From NCBI GenBank assembly GCA_947626915.1, contig CANQUA010000034.1, forward strand, positions 1-35,957: a stretch of DNA of 35,957 nucleotides. Reading direction: 5' to 3'. The translations under genes and the position numbers were made by a program. The notes below the pieces were generated by a model, which was not told where the DNA came from, searched no databases, and saw only the letters and a program-made list of their open reading frames with translations. Shown piece by piece: positions 33,320 through 35,957 of this stretch. The stretch's first letter is position 1; the number at the start of each line of letters is the position of its first letter. Source of the DNA: an uncultured Lachnospiraceae bacterium. Its GTDB lineage: Bacteria > Bacillota > Clostridia > Lachnospirales > Lachnospiraceae.

Positions 33320-34218
33320 TCATATCTCCAGGCTGTCCTCTTTCAATAAAAAATCATAGATATTCAGGATCAGGACTCCATCTTCATTGTAATATGGCGC
33401 CGGCGCATCTTTCGTGATGATGATCTTTTTAAAGAAATCTCCGGTCAGCATCAAAGATCTCTGTTCCTGTTCCATTTTTGCCTGATCCGGAATCGCATAG
33501 GCGGACTGAATATAATAACGTTTAGAACCTTTATTGCAGACAAAATCAATTTCCAGCTGCTTGCGGATTCCATGCCCTTTCTCATTGGTTTTATTCAGGG
33601 CGACGACGCCCACATCCACATTGAATCCCCGCACCTTCAGTTCGTTGAATATGATATTTTCCATCGTATGCGTTTCTTCCAGCTGGCGGAAATCGAGGCG
33701 GGCATTGCGCAGTCCCAGATCAGTAAAATAATATTTGACCGGCGTATCGATATATTTTTTCCCCTTAACGTCATAGCGGAAAGCATTGTCAATCAAAAAG
33801 GAGTCACAGAGGTAATCAATATACCTTTTGATGGTCGCATTGCTGATGGTTTTCCGTTTGACCGTTTTGAAAGCGGCCGACAATTTTGTCGGATTTGTAA
33901 GGGAGCCGATGGCAGATGAAAGAATGTTCAGAAGCTCTTCCAATTCTGCCCGGTTTCGTATATTATGCCTGCCTACAATATCTGAAATATAAGTTCCTTC
34001 AAACAACTGCTTCAAAAAATAAATTTTTTCTTCCGGGTCTGAAAGATTTATAACCGGAGGCAAGCCTCCGTAAAGCATATATTCATTCCAACCATCCTGT
34101 TTCGTTCCTGAATAAACAGACATAAATTCAGCAAAACTAAGAGGATACATATGAACTTCATCTCCACGGCCCCGGAATTCCGTGATCACATCCTTTACAT
34201 ATCTCTCTTAATTTCCAT
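33320..34218 (-). pseudogene. AAA_14/DUF4143 ATPase gene with internal deletion
   Basis: The long frame (GTG 34189 to 33320) encodes only the C-terminal part of an AAA_14/DUF4143 protein, from DVITEFRGRGDEVHMYPLSFAEF to the end. Family members are ~400 residues, with an N-terminal P-loop ATPase. About 30 bp upstream, in another frame, ATG 34218 with AGAAGG eight bases before it encodes MEIKRDM then stop. MEIKRDIYL is how these proteins normally begin. So the true start is present but the ATPase domain (about 150-190 codons) has been deleted, and the frames no longer match. The junction lies near GAGATATG, suggesting microhomology. The DUF4143 part still looks undamaged, so loss is recent. Confidence 0.75.
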
Positions 34219-34407
34219 AGTATGCGCCTTCTTCCTAATGAAATTTTTTGCGAGTTATCGCAGAACTTCTCAATAAAATTATATCCTATATCAAATATTC
34301 TTACAACTTTTATTTAAAATTTTTTCCTCCACCCCCATAAATTTCCCTTTCCCATTCGTATCACATATAAGAAACACCATTATTTCACCAAAAAGGGAGG
34401 AATTACT

Positions 34408-35517
34408 ATGAAAAAGAACTTTCGTATTGTCATCGCGGTCCTGTTAATCGCCGCTCTGGTTTCCGTCTGCGTCACAGCCTGCGGCGGCATGAAAGACGCC
34501 TTTGACGAGGTATTGGTAGCAGACGGGGTGTTCAATACCGCCATGCCGTCAACCACCGCAGCGGCCACTGCAGCGGCAAGCTGGGATTACGGGCCTGAGA
34601 CGGCCACAGAAGCATATGATTTCGAATATGAAAGCGGCAGCGGCATTTCCACCGCCGCAGGCCTTACCGCTGCGGAAGAAGAAGCTCTCCAAAACACCGG
34701 CCGCAAACTGATCCGCAACGTAAATCTAAATGTGGAAACCACCGAATTTGACGCGCTGATTGCCAATATCAGCCAGTCCATAACCGCGGCCGGAGGGTAT
34801 ATTGAACGCTCCGATGTATCCGGCTTCAGTATCGCATCCTCCTATTCCTCCAGACGCTATGCCAGTATCACCGCCCGGATCCCCGCGATTCATCTGGATG
34901 AATTTTTAGCCCAGGTGGATGAACAGAGCAACGTCACCAACCGCTCGGAAACCGTACAGGATGTGACGCTTCAGTATACCGACATCGAAAGCCGGAAAAA
35001 ATCTCTGACCGTCGAGCAGGAACGTTTGTGGGAACTTCTGGAAAAGGCTGATTCCCTGGACTCGGTCATCGCCCTGGAACAGCGTCTGTCGGAAATCCGC
35101 TACCAGCTGGAACTCTTTGAATCCCAGCTTCGCACCTACGACAACCAGGTCGATTACAGCACCGTCTGCCTTTACATCGATGAGGTCGCCGTTTTCACTC
35201 CCACGGAACCGGATTCCGTGCTGACCCGCATCCAGAAAGGGTTCGCCCGCAATTTGAACGATGTAATAGACGGCTTCGTCAATTTCTTCGTCTGGTTCGT
35301 CTCCTCGATACCGACGCTGATTGTCTGGGCAGTCCTGCTTGTGATCCTGATTCTGATCGTGCGGGCCGCGGCGAAACGCTCCGTCAGAAAGGCCGGCTCC
35401 AAAGCCTCCCTTCCCCGTCTGAACGAATCGGCGGCCGCGGAAAACCTGCAGAAACCTGTTTCCGAAACGCAGGCCGCCGACAAAACGGAAGAACAAAAAG
35501 CAGATAAATCTGAATAA
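34408..35517 (+). CDS. DUF4349 lipoprotein with C-terminal membrane anchor
   Basis: The 369-residue product has a lipoprotein signal with lipobox VTAC (Cys 25). A Thr/Ala/Ser-rich spacer (about 45-65) follows, then the DUF4349 domain (about 95-330) beginning GRKLIRNVNLNVETTEFD, with a coiled-coil middle (SRKKSLTVEQERLWELLEKA...VIALEQRLSEIRYQLE). A transmembrane helix (about 310-335, IPTLIVWAVLLVILILIV) and a Lys/Ala/Glu-rich cytoplasmic tail end it. Being both lipidated and membrane-spanning is normal in this family, whose function is unknown. GGGAGG lies eight bases before the ATG. It is monocistronic and ends at a strong hairpin. Confidence 0.92.
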   Translation: MKKNFRIVIAVLLIAALVSVCVTACGGMKDAFDEVLVADGVFNTAMPSTTAAATAAASWDYGPETATEAYDFEYESGSGISTAAGLTAAEEEALQNTGRKLIRNVNLNVETTEFDALIANISQSITAAGGYIERSDVSGFSIASSYSSRRYASITARIPAIHLDEFLAQVDEQSNVTNRSETVQDVTLQYTDIESRKKSLTVEQERLWELLEKADSLDSVIALEQRLSEIRYQLELFESQLRTYDNQVDYSTVCLYIDEVAVFTPTEPDSVLTRIQKGFARNLNDVIDGFVNFFVWFVSSIPTLIVWAVLLVILILIVRAAAKRSVRKAGSKASLPRLNESAAAENLQKPVSETQAADKTEEQKADKSE

Positions 35518-35571
35518 AATCCGCGTCGTCCGGCGCATACGCTCGCTCCCGGGAAACGAAAAAGCACAAAA

Positions 35572-35619
35572 GGGCGGAGGCCCGCAGGCTGATTTCAATC
35601 AGCCCGCGGATCTCCGCCC
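35572..35619. terminator. Bidirectional terminator
   Basis: GGGCGGAG at 35572-35579 pairs with CTCCGCCC at 35612-35619, and an inner GGCTGAT/ATCAGCC arm closes on TTCA. On the minus strand it is followed by TTTTGTGCTTTTT, ending the GDPD-like gene. The plus side has only a weak T-run, for the DUF4349 gene. Confidence 0.85.
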
Positions 35620-35651
35620 CTTATTGCTCCTGCTGTTCTGAATAACCGCGC

Positions 35652-35957
35652 CTACCGGACGCCCAGACCTTTCAAAACCTCGTCCGCCCTGGCCGGGTCG
35701 TTGGCGGTAAACAGGACGACCCCGCGTTCCACGGCCTTCCTGTAAATCTCCTCGTCCTCTTTTTTATAATACACCCAGGGTTCTACTCCGCGGGAAAGCG
35801 CATAGTCAAAGCATTCCCTGTCAGCCACTGTCTTCTCCTTGTCAAACAGGCAGATGCAGTACAGGTAATCATAGGGGTCTCTCGTCTGGTTTTCTCCCAT
35901 CAGGCTCAGCGGGAAATAACCGTGCAGATTATACCGGTGATGATATTTCCGGTCAAT
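35652..35957 (-). CDS. Glycerophosphodiester phosphodiesterase-like protein, 3' part
   Basis: The gene enters from beyond the window end; the frame is open to base 35957. The visible 101 residues run from IDRKYHHRYNLHGYFPLSLMGE to the C-terminus. The last part (GVEPWVYYKKEDEEIYRKAVERGVVLFTANDPARADEVLKGLGVR) has the final strands and FTANDPA of GDPD TIM-barrel enzymes, which split glycerophosphodiesters into glycerol-3-phosphate and an alcohol. The catalytic HRG region is outside the window, so activity cannot be judged. The segment RDPYDYLYCICLFDKEKT is not familiar. Confidence 0.65.
   Translation of the reverse strand: MDRKYHHRYNLHGYFPLSLMGENQTRDPYDYLYCICLFDKEKTVADRECFDYALSRGVEPWVYYKKEDEEIYRKAVERGVVLFTANDPARADEVLKGLGVR

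Overview
The window reads as chromosome from a fairly GC-rich member of the Clostridia, most likely a gut Lachnospiraceae (inference). The signs are strong AGGAGG-type ribosome sites before almost every gene, clostridial phosphatidylserine synthase and decarboxylase, a DUF4349 lipoprotein, a DUF2975/XRE/DUF4173 cluster, GHKL/LytTR and OmpR two-component systems, and GC-loop plus T-run terminators. Most genes lie on the minus strand. I found no rRNA, tRNA, CRISPR array, integrase or transposase.

Layout: (1) 1-446 has no credible gene but holds a degenerate ~72-bp tandem repeat. (2) 447-5162, minus: two overlapping ABC exporter half-transporters, then a GNAT acetyltransferase with its own candidate promoter. 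The first exporter half carries a repetitive linker made by DNA-level repeats. (3) 5704-9976, minus: a lipoprotein fusing a solute-binding domain to a 5'-nucleotidase C-terminal domain, translationally coupled to a dCache hybrid histidine kinase. (4) 10294-11782: a LytTR response regulator and a short soluble GHKL kinase. (5) 12047-13552: a MATE efflux protein. (6) 13815-16448: DUF2975 protein, XRE regulator and DUF4173 membrane protein under a near-consensus promoter overlapped by a large inverted repeat. (7) 16735-24351: a visibly AT-rich three-gene island. (8) 25026-31501: an HD hydrolase, a PAP2 phosphatase, an OmpR-type two-component system, a phospholipid operon (VTT/DedA-like protein, PssA, PSD) and a small intact metallophosphoesterase. 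(9) 31600-35957: a fused double flavodoxin-like protein with a CX2CX2CX5C cluster motif, an internally deleted AAA_14/DUF4143 pseudogene, a DUF4349 lipoprotein and the 3' end of a GDPD-like gene.

The most interesting region is the island 16735-24351. Its first gene encodes an SbcD/YhaO-like protein whose metallophosphoesterase metal ligands look substituted. The second, joined by an ATGA overlap, encodes a ~1,500-residue SbcC/YhaN-like ATPase with a predicted membrane hairpin inside the coiled coil and an extra C-terminal domain. The third, 22 bp downstream, encodes BrxL, the AAA+/Lon-like effector of BREX, but no other BREX gene is present. The working hypothesis is a membrane-tethered, non-nucleolytic Mre11-Rad50-like sensor feeding a BrxL effector, that is, an undescribed anti-phage or DNA-quality-control module. 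I know of no described system with this composition, but I could not search.

A second candidate novelty is the solute-binding/5'-nucleotidase-C lipoprotein plus hybrid kinase pair, which looks like an extracellular nucleotide or nucleoside sensor. All functional calls rest on reading motifs by eye, without alignments or database searches.
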